From NCBI GenBank assembly GCA_030386875.1, contig CM059576.1, positions 66,277,581 to 66,341,580 of the forward strand: a stretch of 64,000 nt of DNA. The letters run 5' to 3'. The translations under genes and the position numbers were made by a program. The notes under the pieces are model-generated. The model was not told the DNA's origin and searched no databases. It worked only from the letters and a program-made list of their open reading frames with translations. This document shows, in pieces, positions 9,597 through 20,650 of the stretch. Numbering within the stretch: position 1 is the stretch's first letter; each line of letters opens with the position of its first letter. The stretch comes from Morinoia aosen (lineage: Eukaryota; Arthropoda; Malacostraca; Amphipoda; Talitridae).

Positions 9597-12500
9597 CTGT
9601 ACCAGCGCTAAACATACTGCCAGCAATTGCTCGGTCAGGTTAGATTATGAATGTAAATTCTGTCGACAGAAATCTCATGTGGCTGCTATGTGCACCGATG
9701 CTAGAGTTGCTTGTCCTAGTGTGAACACCAATATCTGCCTCAACTCTGTATCGGATATTCGCTCTGGCTACATATTACCCACCATTACGTTGCCGGTTAG
9801 TCGTGGTGCTGCAGTGGCTAAGGTAAGATTTTTGCTAGACAGCGGCTCACAACGTTCATATGTCTCTGCAAGGATGTTGGAACGCATTGGGTTTACGGGT
9901 GATCTAAGGCTCTCAAAGTTTTCGGTGAATTCCTTTTTGGAGAAGGGTGTGAGAGAATTTGCTGAGCTGAGTTTGAACGTGAATCTACTGGACGGTACAA
10001 AGCCAGTTCTGGCACCGGTACTAATTGATCAAAATTTCCAGATGTCCTTTTCTGTCAATTGCTTACAGAAAGCTATTACCAACGTTGCCAAGTGTGGCAA
10101 GATAGCAGATTCATCCTTCCAGAATCATAGTGATGAGGTTGTGTTAGAAGGAATTTTGGGTGTAGATTTGATGCAGTACCTAACCTATTTCAAAATGATC
10201 CAGTGCTTGAAAGGCTCAGCCTTTTCATGGTGTGGTATGCTGATTCCTTTTGGGAATGTAGAGCATTTTCTTGGTCGTAAGCAGGCTACCGAAATGTATA
10301 ACAATTTACGCAATGCTAGGTATAAGTTTGAGTCAACTATAAATTTTGTGTTAGAACCCAGAGCTGCTAACCTCGATCCAGTCTGTGGTGTGCTTTCTGA
10401 GCCTGAAGTCGAAGCTAACTTAGACAACATCTTTAAATTAGAATCTATTGGTATATCAGAGACTGAATTTTGTGGTTCTGACCAAGAGAAAATTAAAGAA
10501 TTTGATGCTGGCATAAAATTAGAAGATGGGAAATACCACGTTAAGCTAGTTTGGAATGACAACTTGAAAGACGTGAATGACAATTTTCCTGTGACCCGTG
10601 CTGTTTTGGGTAAAGTTGTAGACCGGCTCAACAAGAAGGGCATGTACGATGCGTATGATTCTGTCTTCAAGCAGCAGCTAGAGGAAGGAATCCTTGAAGA
10701 GGTTCCTTTGTGCTCTCCTCAACGTAGGATTTATTTGCCTCTCAGAGAGGTGGTTAGATCAGACCCTACGTGTACCACGAAAATTAGGCCTGTGCTGAAC
10801 TGCAGCATTAAAGTGGGTAAGCATCCGTCTTTGAATGAGGCGGAGTATCCTGGAGTGGATTTAATGGGCAATTTGTTAAACATTTTGCTTGGTTTGAGAC
10901 ATGACGATTTCTTGGTCATGGGAGACATTAGAAAGGCGTTCCTGCAAATAAAGCTGTCGGATGAGTGTGATCGTAATAGATTTTGTATTTTGTGGATGAA
11001 GGACGATGCTTTGGTAGTTTACCGATACACATCTATCGTATTCGGTTTTATTGCAAGTCCGTTTATCCTGAACTACGTGATACAAAAGCACGTTTCTAAG
11101 TATCCCGCTGATGTTTGCAGCTATTTCCTAAAAAACATGATGTATGTGGACAATGTTTATCTGACAGGCAATAATGTAAACGAATTAACTGATGTTTTCA
11201 GGACAGCGAGGTCGCGTATGGCAGACGCCGGCTTCGATTTGCGGTCCTGGTCCAGCAAAAGTAAGGCGTTGCAAGAAGTTTTTCGTAGTGAAGAGGTAGG
11301 GGTGGCTCACGATGAGTCTTTTGAGAAAATCTTGGGGTACCGGTATGACAGAAATTCTGATCAGATGAGTTTACATGTTCCAGCAGAGGCAGGAGAATTA
11401 GTGGCAACAAAAAGGCTGGTTTTATCAAAGCTGGCGCGTTGTTTTGATCCGCTGGGACTTGCAACACCGGTGTTGGTTAAGGGAAAGGTACTTCTCAGAG
11501 AGATATGGCAGGAAAAATTAGACTGGGATGATGCGTTACCTGAAAAATTGCGAAGAACCTGGCACTCGTTACAGGGAGAATTAAATAAGTTAGGAGATTT
11601 GAAGTTTGAGCGTAAAGTGTTTTCTTCTGGAAGTAAAGTTTCCCTTATTATTTTTACCGATGCTTCAAAGACGAACTACGGTTTTTCTGTTTATGCGATG
11701 TCTGAAGAGTCCAACCTCCCTTCCTTACTTTTTCGCAAATCCAAAGTCGCTCCACTAAAATCAAAAAGCTTGCCCACACTTGAGTTACTAGCTATTTACT
11801 TGGCTTTAAAATGTTCTTTTAACCTTCTTAAATCGTTGGATAGAGTAAAAATTGTAGAACTGACTATTGCTACGTATTCCCAAATAGCCTTGTCTTATGT
11901 CTTAAACAAAAGAGTCAAGTCGGGAAACATTTTCGCAGACAACCGCGTTAAAGATGTCCTTCAATTTGTCGAGCAGCTGAAATTAGATTTTCACCTAACT
12001 TGTTCATTCAAATTCGTGCCTACTCAAAAGAACCCTGCTGACCTGGTTACTCGAGGTATTACTGTTAAAGAGCTACAAAGCAAATTTGAATTGTGGACGC
12101 ATGGTCCCCATTTCTTACGGTCACCCGTGCAGTGGCCTATTGAATCATTGGGTTGCATTTCACAACCTAACCGCGCCTTAATTACGTGCCTAACGGTAAA
12201 CGATGAGGTACCCGAGCCTCTCCCTATTTTTCTAGTTGATAAATACTCGAGCCTTGATAAACTAATCGGGGTTACTGCTAGAATTTTTTCTGTGTTCTAT
12301 TATTTGCAACGAAATAGTTTTACTGCTTTACAATGCGCACAAGCTGCAAAGGTGTACTGGGCTCGGTTTGAACAGCGAAAGTTTTTTCCTACTGAATTTG
12401 ATTTCCTTTCAGGCGGGAGTAAAACTTCAGAAGTGCCGCCACTGGTAAGAAACCTAAATTTGTTTCTCGATGATAAGGGAATCATGCGATCACGTGGTAG

Positions 12501-13848
12501 ATTAAGCAAGTGTAAGCACATAGATTTCGAGGTGGCTAACCCAGTTTTGCTTTCCAGAGACAGCCATTTCACTCGGTTGATAATCCTACACTGCCATGCA
12601 AAATGTTGTCATATGGGTTTGGGGTCTACTCTGAATTCCTTGCGTAATTTCGGATTCTGGTTGCCAAAACCGCGACCCTTGATAAAACAAATGTTAAACC
12701 AATGCGTCACATGCAAAAAAATTAATGCCCATGCGTTTAAGTACCCAAAGCCTACTGACCTACCCACAGATCGTGTGAACTTAGTTAGGCCATTCCAAAC
12801 GGTTGGAATAGATTTCACGGGTGCGTTTCATGTAAAGTTAGGGGAGAAATTGATAAAAATGTACATCTTGCTTTTTACCTGCTTAAGTGTGCGCCTAGTG
12901 CATTTAGGACTTCTGCAGGACATGAGCACGCATGCTTTCATCTCAGCTTTCGTTAGATTCTCAAATAGGTACGGTATTCCTAATGTAATTTACAGCGACA
13001 ACGCTCCTTCCTTTACTCAGGGTGCCGAATTTTTGACCCGTTCTTCCACGGATAGCGTGTTCAGTGAACACTTGGTAAGAAATAACGTAAAACATGTGAA
13101 GATACCTCTGTATAGCGCATGGTTTGGGGCCACCTGGGAGCGTATGGTAGGTGTTGTCAAACGTTGTTTATTCAAAGTAATCGGTAGGGCGAAGATGGAA
13201 TACTTCGCACTCCTTACCCTATTGTCTGACGTCCAAGAGGCTGTGAACAATAGGCCTCTTACTTACAGGGACTGTCATGATCTTGATCATGAAGTTATAA
13301 CGCCAAATTCCTTCATAAAGTTTCCTACTTCTAGTAACTTAACTTTCATGGCTAGCGCGGGCAATGAATTGTTGAACCCTTCTCGTACTGCTTTATTGAA
13401 AAATCTTGAGCTTAGGCAAGATGCCCTTGATAAATTTAAAGAAGCCTTCTTCACCGATTACCTTCTTTCTCTCAGAGAGAGACATTTGCCTCTTTACCAG
13501 CCTAACTGGGAAGATGGGATTAGGTTAAATGAAGTTGTGCTAATTGCCTCACCTGTGAAAGCTAGGCCCTTCTTGTCTTTAGGTAAAGTTGTGCGCTTAT
13601 ATCCTGGTGCAGACGGAAGAATTCGTTCTGTGCAGCTTAGGAAAGCGGACAGATCATTGGGTGATTATGCTGTATCATTGTTGTATCCCTTAGAAATATT
13701 TGCAGACACTGTTAAAACCCCGCAAACCAATGAAAATTTAACCGCTGAATCTTCAGATAATGCAAACTTGTCCCAGACAATTGAATTTAGAAATAAAAGG
13801 CCACTCAAAGCCACCGCTCAACGGTGTCGTGAGCGGTTACGGGAGTAA
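9574..13848 (+). CDS. pol: BEL/Pao Pol polyprotein (protease, RT, RNase H, integrase)
   Basis: This is an uninterrupted frame of 1424 codons with no ATG at its start. It opens with two zinc knuckles (CCNCTSAKHTASNC, CKFCRQKSHVAAMC). The protease active site FLLDSGSQRSYV is near residue 87. Reverse transcriptase shows MGDIRKAFLQI (about 448) and a catalytic box reading YVDN instead of YVDD (about 525). RNase H has FTDASKTNYG and PTLELLA, but the usual TDSQ position reads TYSQ. The BEL signature KNPADLVTRG follows. Integrase has a zinc-binding H/C region and the triad GIDFTG, YSDNAPSF and WERMVGVVK. A DUF5641-like C-terminal domain ends the protein. The product copies the RNA to DNA and integrates it. 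The two altered acidic positions suggest reduced or lost catalysis. Confidence 0.92.
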   Translation: MELNLCCNCTSAKHTASNCSVRLDYECKFCRQKSHVAAMCTDARVACPSVNTNICLNSVSDIRSGYILPTITLPVSRGAAVAKVRFLLDSGSQRSYVSARMLERIGFTGDLRLSKFSVNSFLEKGVREFAELSLNVNLLDGTKPVLAPVLIDQNFQMSFSVNCLQKAITNVAKCGKIADSSFQNHSDEVVLEGILGVDLMQYLTYFKMIQCLKGSAFSWCGMLIPFGNVEHFLGRKQATEMYNNLRNARYKFESTINFVLEPRAANLDPVCGVLSEPEVEANLDNIFKLESIGISETEFCGSDQEKIKEFDAGIKLEDGKYHVKLVWNDNLKDVNDNFPVTRAVLGKVVDRLNKKGMYDAYDSVFKQQLEEGILEEVPLCSPQRRIYLPLREVVRSDPTCTTKIRPVLNCSIKVGKHPSLNEAEYPGVDLMGNLLNILLGLRHDDFLVMGDIRKAFLQIKLSDECDRNRFCILWMKDDALVVYRYTSIVFGFIASPFILNYVIQKHVSKYPADVCSYFLKNMMYVDNVYLTGNNVNELTDVFRTARSRMADAGFDLRSWSSKSKALQEVFRSEEVGVAHDESFEKILGYRYDRNSDQMSLHVPAEAGELVATKRLVLSKLARCFDPLGLATPVLVKGKVLLREIWQEKLDWDDALPEKLRRTWHSLQGELNKLGDLKFERKVFSSGSKVSLIIFTDASKTNYGFSVYAMSEESNLPSLLFRKSKVAPLKSKSLPTLELLAIYLALKCSFNLLKSLDRVKIVELTIATYSQIALSYVLNKRVKSGNIFADNRVKDVLQFVEQLKLDFHLTCSFKFVPTQKNPADLVTRGITVKELQSKFELWTHGPHFLRSPVQWPIESLGCISQPNRALITCLTVNDEVPEPLPIFLVDKYSSLDKLIGVTARIFSVFYYLQRNSFTALQCAQAAKVYWARFEQRKFFPTEFDFLSGGSKTSEVPPLVRNLNLFLDDKGIMRSRGRLSKCKHIDFEVANPVLLSRDSHFTRLIILHCHAKCCHMGLGSTLNSLRNFGFWLPKPRPLIKQMLNQCVTCKKINAHAFKYPKPTDLPTDRVNLVRPFQTVGIDFTGAFHVKLGEKLIKMYILLFTCLSVRLVHLGLLQDMSTHAFISAFVRFSNRYGIPNVIYSDNAPSFTQGAEFLTRSSTDSVFSEHLVRNNVKHVKIPLYSAWFGATWERMVGVVKRCLFKVIGRAKMEYFALLTLLSDVQEAVNNRPLTYRDCHDLDHEVITPNSFIKFPTSSNLTFMASAGNELLNPSRTALLKNLELRQDALDKFKEAFFTDYLLSLRERHLPLYQPNWEDGIRLNEVVLIASPVKARPFLSLGKVVRLYPGADGRIRSVQLRKADRSLGDYAVSLLYPLEIFADTVKTPQTNENLTAESSDNANLSQTIEFRNKRPLKATAQRCRERLRE

Positions 13849-13867
13849 TTTGTCGCCCGCGGGAGTG

Positions 13868-15270
13868 TGTGAGGATTTCCTCACGGAATTGGTGCACGTC
13901 TGCTAATCACATAAAGTAGCAACCTATAGTGACCTATTCGCAAGCTAGTCCGGGAGCGGTGGAGCTGAGAGGTCAGAATGGCCTTAGACTTGCTACCGTG
14001 CAGGCCTTCACTGCGCTCTGCTACCAGTCGTAAACCGCAGATCCGGTCAACTCTACCCTTGACGAAGGCGGAGCTGGAAGTCGTTGTGTGGAGACAAACC
14101 GTGCTGGCTCAATTTCTTGGCGCTTAGCTCACCTAAGTTTTTCTTCTTATGCTTATCTTAAATTTTCATGAATGAATGGTTGAATGTGTGTGATTAATGA
14201 ATTCTTGAAACCAGTCTCTACTAAACTTTGAGCTGGTCTTTCCATTTTTTTGAAACCTTCAAATTAACCTTGAACTAACCTTGAATTAACCTAAAAAAAT
14301 TGCATGCTTCTAACTTAACCTGGAAAAGGGGCTTTCTACTAGTGGGTTGAATTCCCCCCCACGTAGCCTTCCTTTTCCTTTACTTTTCTTGCGCTTACCG
14401 GTTCTTCCGGTGCCTCTCTTAATTAACTTCGCGCCTTAAAGTGAGAAGCACACTGGACGACCTAATAAGTTCAGGTGCGCTAATTTTTGCTATTAAGCCG
14501 ATTTGTTATTGCTGTGATTCTTACTTGAAATTTAACACCCGTCGTTGTGAAGAATTATTCTCATTTTCAATATTTTTTCCACTCTTCAGTATTAGCCGAG
14601 CCAGCGCGCGCCTTCTTGTCTTCCGTGTCTGTAACTGCGGTTCTTCCAAGCAATGTCGAACGGCGTCTTTTTATTGATGGTAAATGATGATATTCTTACG
14701 GTAGTCAATTTATTAATCCTGTGAACAATTGCTTCATTACCAACTTTTCGCATACCTGTTTGTTCATTAATTATTCATATGTTTTGCATTTTGATCGTTT
14801 AACGTCGCTCTTTTTAACACGAACAGGAGCCTGGCGACGTCTGTTGTTGCCTTACCTGGAGCCTGGCGACGTCTGTTGTTGCCTTACCTGGAGCCTGGCG
14901 ACGTCTGTTGTTGCCTTACCTGGAGCCTGGCGACGTCTGTTGTTGCCTTACCTGGAGCCTGGCGATCGTTCGTCAATTTATTTGATGCCGTCGCTTTTGC
15001 TGCTTACTAACTTTCATGTATATTCTTAATTATGCTTAATCCTGCTAGGTCGTCAGGATAAATTTATTCGTTGTATTTTAGTCGTTCGTGTGTTCGCGTT
15101 GCTTGTCGTTCGTGTGTTCGCGTTGCTTGTCGTTCGTGTGTTCGCGTAGTAGTTATTTGTTGTTCGTATCGAGAACCGTTATTCCTTATACGTTAAGATT
15201 AAATAAAATTTTGAATGGAACCTGACTATAAGTCACCTTAGAGGATTGTGTCGAGGACAAATTCTCGACA
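13868..15270 (+). repeat. BEL-1 3' LTR (1403 bp)
   Basis: It is preceded by a purine-rich tract (GGGAGTG at 13861-13867) that would prime plus-strand DNA. It begins TGTGAGGATTTCCTCACG and ends TTCTCGACA. It carries four full copies of the 32-bp repeat plus a partial (about 14826-14966), two more than the 5' LTR; with a small deletion near 14435 this accounts for the 59-bp length difference. GTAC follows at 15271. Confidence 0.92.
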
Positions 15271-15274
15271 GTAC

Positions 15275-17930
15275 ATTTCTAAACACATATCTTCGAAAAC
15301 CATTTTGGGTGCAACTATGAATCGGGAACATATTGAGACTCTATTTACAGAACTAACGAAAAGTAGTACGCGGATTTTACTTGGGACTGTAGATAGGCCC
15401 CCAACAGCTTGTAACGTCTCTTTCCTGAACGAGCTTCAAAGCATAGTACCTAAGTTTAACAAGTCTCTATACAATGTCATAAAAATCTGCGTGGATTTCA
15501 ACCACGATCTCCTACAATATGAAAGCTGTGAGCAAATCTCTAACTTCATAAATGTTCTTCAGTCTAACTCCTTCCTTCCAATCATCACGAAACCTACACG
15601 TGTTTCATCAGAATCAGCTACGCTGCTCGATAATATTTTTATGTTAGATCCGACTGATTTTCTTACCGGAATAATAACTTCTGACTTATCTGACCATTTC
15701 CCGGTGTTACTCACCAAGAAAAATTTCTATAGTCCTTGTACCAGCCTACAGGCTGAGGCTTTTTCATATCGTTGCGTAAACGAATGTAACTTGGGAACAA
15801 TGCAAACTGTTCTAGAAGACAATGCCATCATAGGACATCTATGAACTAGACAATAATGCGATTAATATTGATGAAGCAATACTAAATTTACCTGAAACTA
15901 TAACGACCGCATATAACCAGTGTTGTCCAATAATCACCTGCACAATTACGCCGAAAAATAGACAAAAGCCCTCGATTACTGAAGATATCGTGATGAATAT
16001 AAAGAAACGTCAAACGTACCTAGCGTTACTATATGAAGGACGAATATCTAAAGTAACATAACAGATTCAGGAATCATGTGACAAATCAAATACGAACATC
16101 GAAACAAAACTACTTTACGTGTAAATTTACTGAATACAAAACTAATTTTAAAAAACTTGGCGTCTGCTCAATTCATGCTATAAACCGAAAAATAATGCTA
16201 CAAAAACAATTGAGTCTATCGTTCACGAAAATGTAAAATATCACGATAAAAAAGATATTGCAACAGTTTTCAACAACTTTTTTGTAAACATACAGAAAAA
16301 TATAGCCGATAGTGTCCTTACTGAACCTACAGACCACTTGCTATACATAAACCATGTCCGTGAACACAACTCTTTCTTTTTCTTGCCAAATAATCCCTCC
16401 GATGTCATTACGTGCATAAACAACTTGAAAAAATAAATCGAGTGGATTAAAAAACATTCTCGGCTAAAGTTCTTGAGGCTATAGCTGATATAACAGCACC
16501 GTGCATATGTAATATTATCAACCAATCACTTTTTCAAGGTATCTTCCCCAACTCTCTTAAAATTACCAGAGTGACCCCCATTTTTAAAAACGGTGATGAG
16601 AATTGCGTTAATAACTATAGAACTAACTCTGTACTACCAATTTTTATCAAAATATTCGGAAAAAAATTGTGTAAAACAAAGGGTATTCCTATTTTGAGCA
16701 AAAGTATTTTCTCTACGACAAACAATACGGTTTTCGTTCTAAAAAATCTACGACACAAGCTGTGTTAAATCATTTACAATACTTCTATTCCAAGTAGATG
16801 AAGGAAAGCTTGTTTTCTCCGTATTTCTTGACTTTCGAATAGCATTCGATTGTGTGAACCATAATATATTACCCTCGAAACTACACTGTTGTAACATTCG
16901 AGGGGTTGCCCATGATTGGTTCAGATCATACCTAACAAATTGGTAGTAATACGTTGTCATTGACGACGCAAAATCAGACCCACACACAATTAGCTACGGA
17001 ATTCCACAAAAATCTGTCATTGGGCCTCTCCTATTTCTGATTTTTATCAATGATATTATTAAATCTACATAATTTTTAAAAGTCATACTTTTTGCTGATG
17101 ACAGTACGCTTTCTGCGGTCCTTCCGAACAAAAACCCCGCCATGATTGCGGAGAGTATAAATAATGAACTCCATATGGTTTCATTGTGGCTTAAAGCTAA
17201 TAAAATAAGCCTTAATATCGATTAAACGAAATATATTACCTTCACACACAAGAAAAATATATATCTCTCTCGCATTAAAATAGGCGAAGGTGAAATCGAA
17301 GAAACCAAGTCATGTAAGTTTCTGAGCGTCATAATAGATAAACACCTGACCTTCAAAGAGCACATTGCTCATATTAGTTCTAAATTGTCAAAATCCATCC
17401 GAATCCTAAATAAAGTTAAAAATTACTTGCCAGAAACAGCTTCACGAATGCTCTACAAAACGCTCATTTCAACATACTTGTAATACGGAATAGAAGCATG
17501 GCACGGAATTGATAAAAATAAAACCAATATAATTTTTACTCTGCAAAAAAGAGCCATCAGAGCGGGAAAGAATCTAGAATATAATGCTCACACAAATGAT
17601 TCATTCAAAAATTTACAAATGCACAAACATTCGGATCTTTAAAAAATATCCTTTTGTAATTTCATTCACAGAAAAATTACCAAATGATGGCGACAGTAGC
17701 CTAAAACAATTATTAACTGCACAAACTGGTCATCACGACCATTTAACCCCAATTAGAAGTAAATTCATGATTCCTTATTATTCAAAGGCCCGGTCGCAAC
17801 ACAGTGTCCTCTTCGTTGGAACTAAAACTTGGAACTTAACACCTGCAGAGACCCGTAAGAGTAATTCATACAAGGTATTCATTAGAATTCTTGGGTCTCA
17901 CTTCCTATCAGAATACTAGTTGTGTAAGAT
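15275..17930 (+). pseudogene. LINE ORF2, endonuclease C-terminus and reverse transcriptase, decayed
   Basis: This continues the ORF2 interrupted at 6972. The endonuclease resumes with ISKHISSKTILGATMN and includes DFNHDLLQYE and DLSDHFPVLL, the C-terminal D-H catalytic motif (15275-15730). Reverse transcriptase pieces follow in several frames: MTPIFKNGDENCVNNYR (16571), AFDCVNHNIL (about 16845), GIPQKSVIGPLLFLIFINDI (about 17000) and the catalytic LFADDSTLSA (about 17090). The thumb and C-terminal region (ISSKLSKSIRILNKVKNYLP) runs to about 17920. Many stops and frameshifts show it is dead. It would have carried out target-primed reverse transcription. Confidence 0.82.
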
Positions 17931-18345
17931 CACCAAGTCAAATCTTGTCTCCTACATGACTGGTCCTAATAATGTAATTTGACATTGGTAATATCGCCGA
18001 TCTTCAGTCTGATCTTAAAACGTTTATCGAATATACTGTTAAATATTGTTCATATGACATATGCTGTAAAATGAAACATCTATTATCGAGTTAATTATCT
18101 CATTGATCAGTCAAATACGAAACTAGGTTAAGTGAATTAGGTTAAACATTATTATACACCTTAGAATAACGTTGATGGTCGGACGCCCCAGAAGTCACTG
18201 AATTTATTCGGGCCCTCATGTAGCTATACTCAAATTTGTCCATTGTACTAGACTTAAGAAACATTCTACCTCTGTATCACCTGTGGTAAATAAATTGTTC
18301 AAATTGTTTAAATTTTTTAAATTGTTCAAATTTAATGCCTTTTTT

Positions 18346-19936
18346 AATCATCAGGCTCACATGGAAACTGTAACACTGGACTTAGCGTATTTTGAACAAT
18401 AATAAGTATGGATATTAGACATACTATTGGAAAATTTTTACATAGAGTTAATGTATAAAATTAAACGTGAACACTTACTCTCCTGATAAAATATAAATAG
18501 TGTAAATCATACTAATTTCCGTCATTTTTTACTTCTGCATCACAGGGTATTGCGAATTATTGTAACTGAAATAGCGCTACTGTTATTTTGAACTTCCAAA
18601 AAAGCTCACAATAGTTATTTTTATGCAGGAAACAAGAGAAGAAGTAATACATGTGTAATAGTTAATTTGTTACCTACATCGGGCTGAGAATGAAGTATTT
18701 TATTCAATGATGAAGGAGAGGGGCAATGAATGTCACATTTATCTAAGAATGTCAGTAGGTTGTAGCACCACAATTTTGGAGCATATATCAAGTCAGTTCC
18801 AGCACCTGATTTTTGGGAATATATTTTTGCCTTGGTTTACAGCCTGAATTGCGGCCGAAGTGTATTTATTTTCTTCTTGGTTTCCTCAGGAGGTAATTCA
18901 ATCTCTGGTTTCATTTCTTCTACAATCTTATTCAGTGCTATATTTCGAAGGGATCTATCTCCATACTCTCCACTTTGCTCTCTCCATAAACATGGGTGCG
19001 TTCTCACGATTTCTATGAATAATGTAATCGACCGCCTACTCCACTCAGCAAGCGGTGCAGGTTAAGGGAGAGGACAGCTAATTGTAGACGCCCTTCACAT
19101 AGCCTGATCGACTATTGGCCGAAACGCCTGCACGCAATAGGACTTCATCTAGTGTGAATGTTCCTGCCCTAAAACTTTGTTCAACATTACCCTTGAAATT
19201 CGTAAATTACCTCATAGTGTCAAATAAGCCAGCCGGTGGTATTGGATTTAAAATATTCAAGGTTTATATGCTTATATGTGAAGAAATGACAAGTAAATTT
19301 TAAGCGGAAGTTTGAAAATGAAATTTTCTGACTTTACGGAGTCGTACGTGTCACGATACGTGCAACATTTTATACAGCTCTCTCTACTGTTTATCTTCTT
19401 TCTTTGAATACCTTATTAAAAGCTCTATTGAATATGCGTTAATTTATTCCTGACTATCAAAGGGAAGGAAAGACACAGTGAGAGGAAATGAATGACTAAG
19501 TACGACTCAAAACATTTATTTATGGAATACATTACAAACATAGGTTTACAATTTTTACGCAGGAATTCGTTTTTTATAGAGGAATTTTTTTTTATTGACT
19601 TCTAATATCTGTATTTGCACCCAATCAACATTTCTCCTCCTAGAAAGTTGAGAAATTCTCAGTAGATAGAAATGCTATGAAACTTATTTAACGTATTTCG
19701 CTTGATCATTGCAAAGAGATAAACGCCAATCGCAAAAGGGTATCGAGTTAGATTGCAATGCTCAAAAGGTTGTTTGCTCGTAATTTTTTTATGTTGTTAA
19801 CAGAAATACGGTATATCGCGTAGAATTTATGGAAGAAAAACACAAATACATGTGTATCTGTTCATATATATATATATATCCTACCAGGGAAGTTACTTTT
19901 CTTGAGGCGAATGATCATTAGGAAAAACGAAGACTT
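18346..19936. other. Unassigned AT-rich region
   Basis: No recognisable coding sequence, RNA gene or element end is visible. A short TA run lies near 19866-19880. Confidence 0.5.
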
Positions 19937-20650
19937 CGTTTAAAAACGAAGAAAGCACCACGTACTGAAATCTTTTTAATTAAGATTTCTCACGAACTAT
20001 GAATTTAAAAACTAAATCAGTTCTATAAAACGTTTCGGAGGCCAGCTTCATCTTCAGTCAACATTGTGCAAAATTGAAAATAAAGTACAAAATCCGGTTT
20101 TTCAATGCAAAAGACATAGGCATAAAAAATCTGCAAGAAATTTGTAATGGAAATGAACTGTTGGCGCTATTGAGCTCTGTTTTTTTAGGTATGAAATGAG
20201 ATTCTAAAATACGTAAATCTAAATCATTAGATGCTATGCGTAAAATAGAAAAGTTTTCTCTGCTATGCGGTTACAACACTGCTCGCTTGAAGGTGGATGA
20301 TGAATGAGGCGGTTGGGTCAGAGGTCTTCCGCTACGGTAGCTGACTCTACGGTGTTGGGCAATCCTAATATAGAATGGCAAAGTCGTCATGCCGACATAG
20401 CCAGATGAGCATTGTACACAACTAAACTTATACACAATGGATGCCCGCATCCGTTTAGGAATCACGTCCTTTTAGCGAAAGAAAGAGCGAACTTTAAGTG
20501 AATTATCTGAGACAATACATAGTTTTACAGCAGGAAAATGACGTTTAAAAAAAATTTCCAAATCTTGGGACATTTGGAGATTATTTTCCTCTGGGTACCC
20601 TAAATCTATTGTCAATATTCATATTAAAAAATTTTTGGCTAAGAAATACT
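19937..20650 (-). pseudogene. Penelope-like element 3' end with GIY-YIG domain, minus-strand copy
   Basis: Read on the minus strand, 20490-20260 encodes a GIY-YIG endonuclease segment: IPKRMRASIVYKFSCVQCSS, GYVGMTTLPFYIRIAQHRR. The Y-x-C-x2-C...GYVG pattern is the form found in Penelope-like elements, where the nuclease is fused to the C-terminus of reverse transcriptase. Only the last part of the protein is present. It forms one arm of a large inverted repeat whose other arm is the plus-strand copy at 20651-21365. The non-coding tail (for example AAAACGTTTCGGAGGCCAGC near 20028) matches the other arm inverted. Confidence 0.78.

Larger units (their letters stand above)
6973..15270 (+). mobile_element. 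Full-length BEL/Pao LTR retrotransposon (BEL-1)
   Basis: Two LTRs (6973-8316 and 13868-15270) enclose gag and pol with the BEL/Pao order protease, reverse transcriptase, RNase H, integrase. Both LTRs start TGTGAGGA and end GACA. GTAC is duplicated at 6969-6972 and 15271-15274. Removing the element and one GTAC rejoins the host LINE endonuclease frame without loss, which fixes the boundaries to the base. The whole element is 8298 bp. Gag and pol are long and open, so it is fairly young, but the gag/pol frame change and some altered catalytic residues leave its activity uncertain. Confidence 0.93.
5030..18340 (+). mobile_element. CR1/L2-like LINE, split by a BEL/Pao insertion
   Basis: The LINE has ORF1 (5240-6037), the start of ORF2 (6644-6972) and, after the 8.3-kb BEL/Pao element, the rest of ORF2 (15275 to about 17930). 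It ends in a 3' region with a short TTGTTCAAA-type repeat tail at about 18290-18340. Without the insert the element is about 5 kb, a normal full length. The domain order is a coiled-coil ORF1, APE endonuclease and reverse transcriptase; CR1/L2 (Jockey superfamily) is the best fit. Stops and frameshifts occur throughout, so it is dead. The 5' end is uncertain. Confidence 0.8.
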
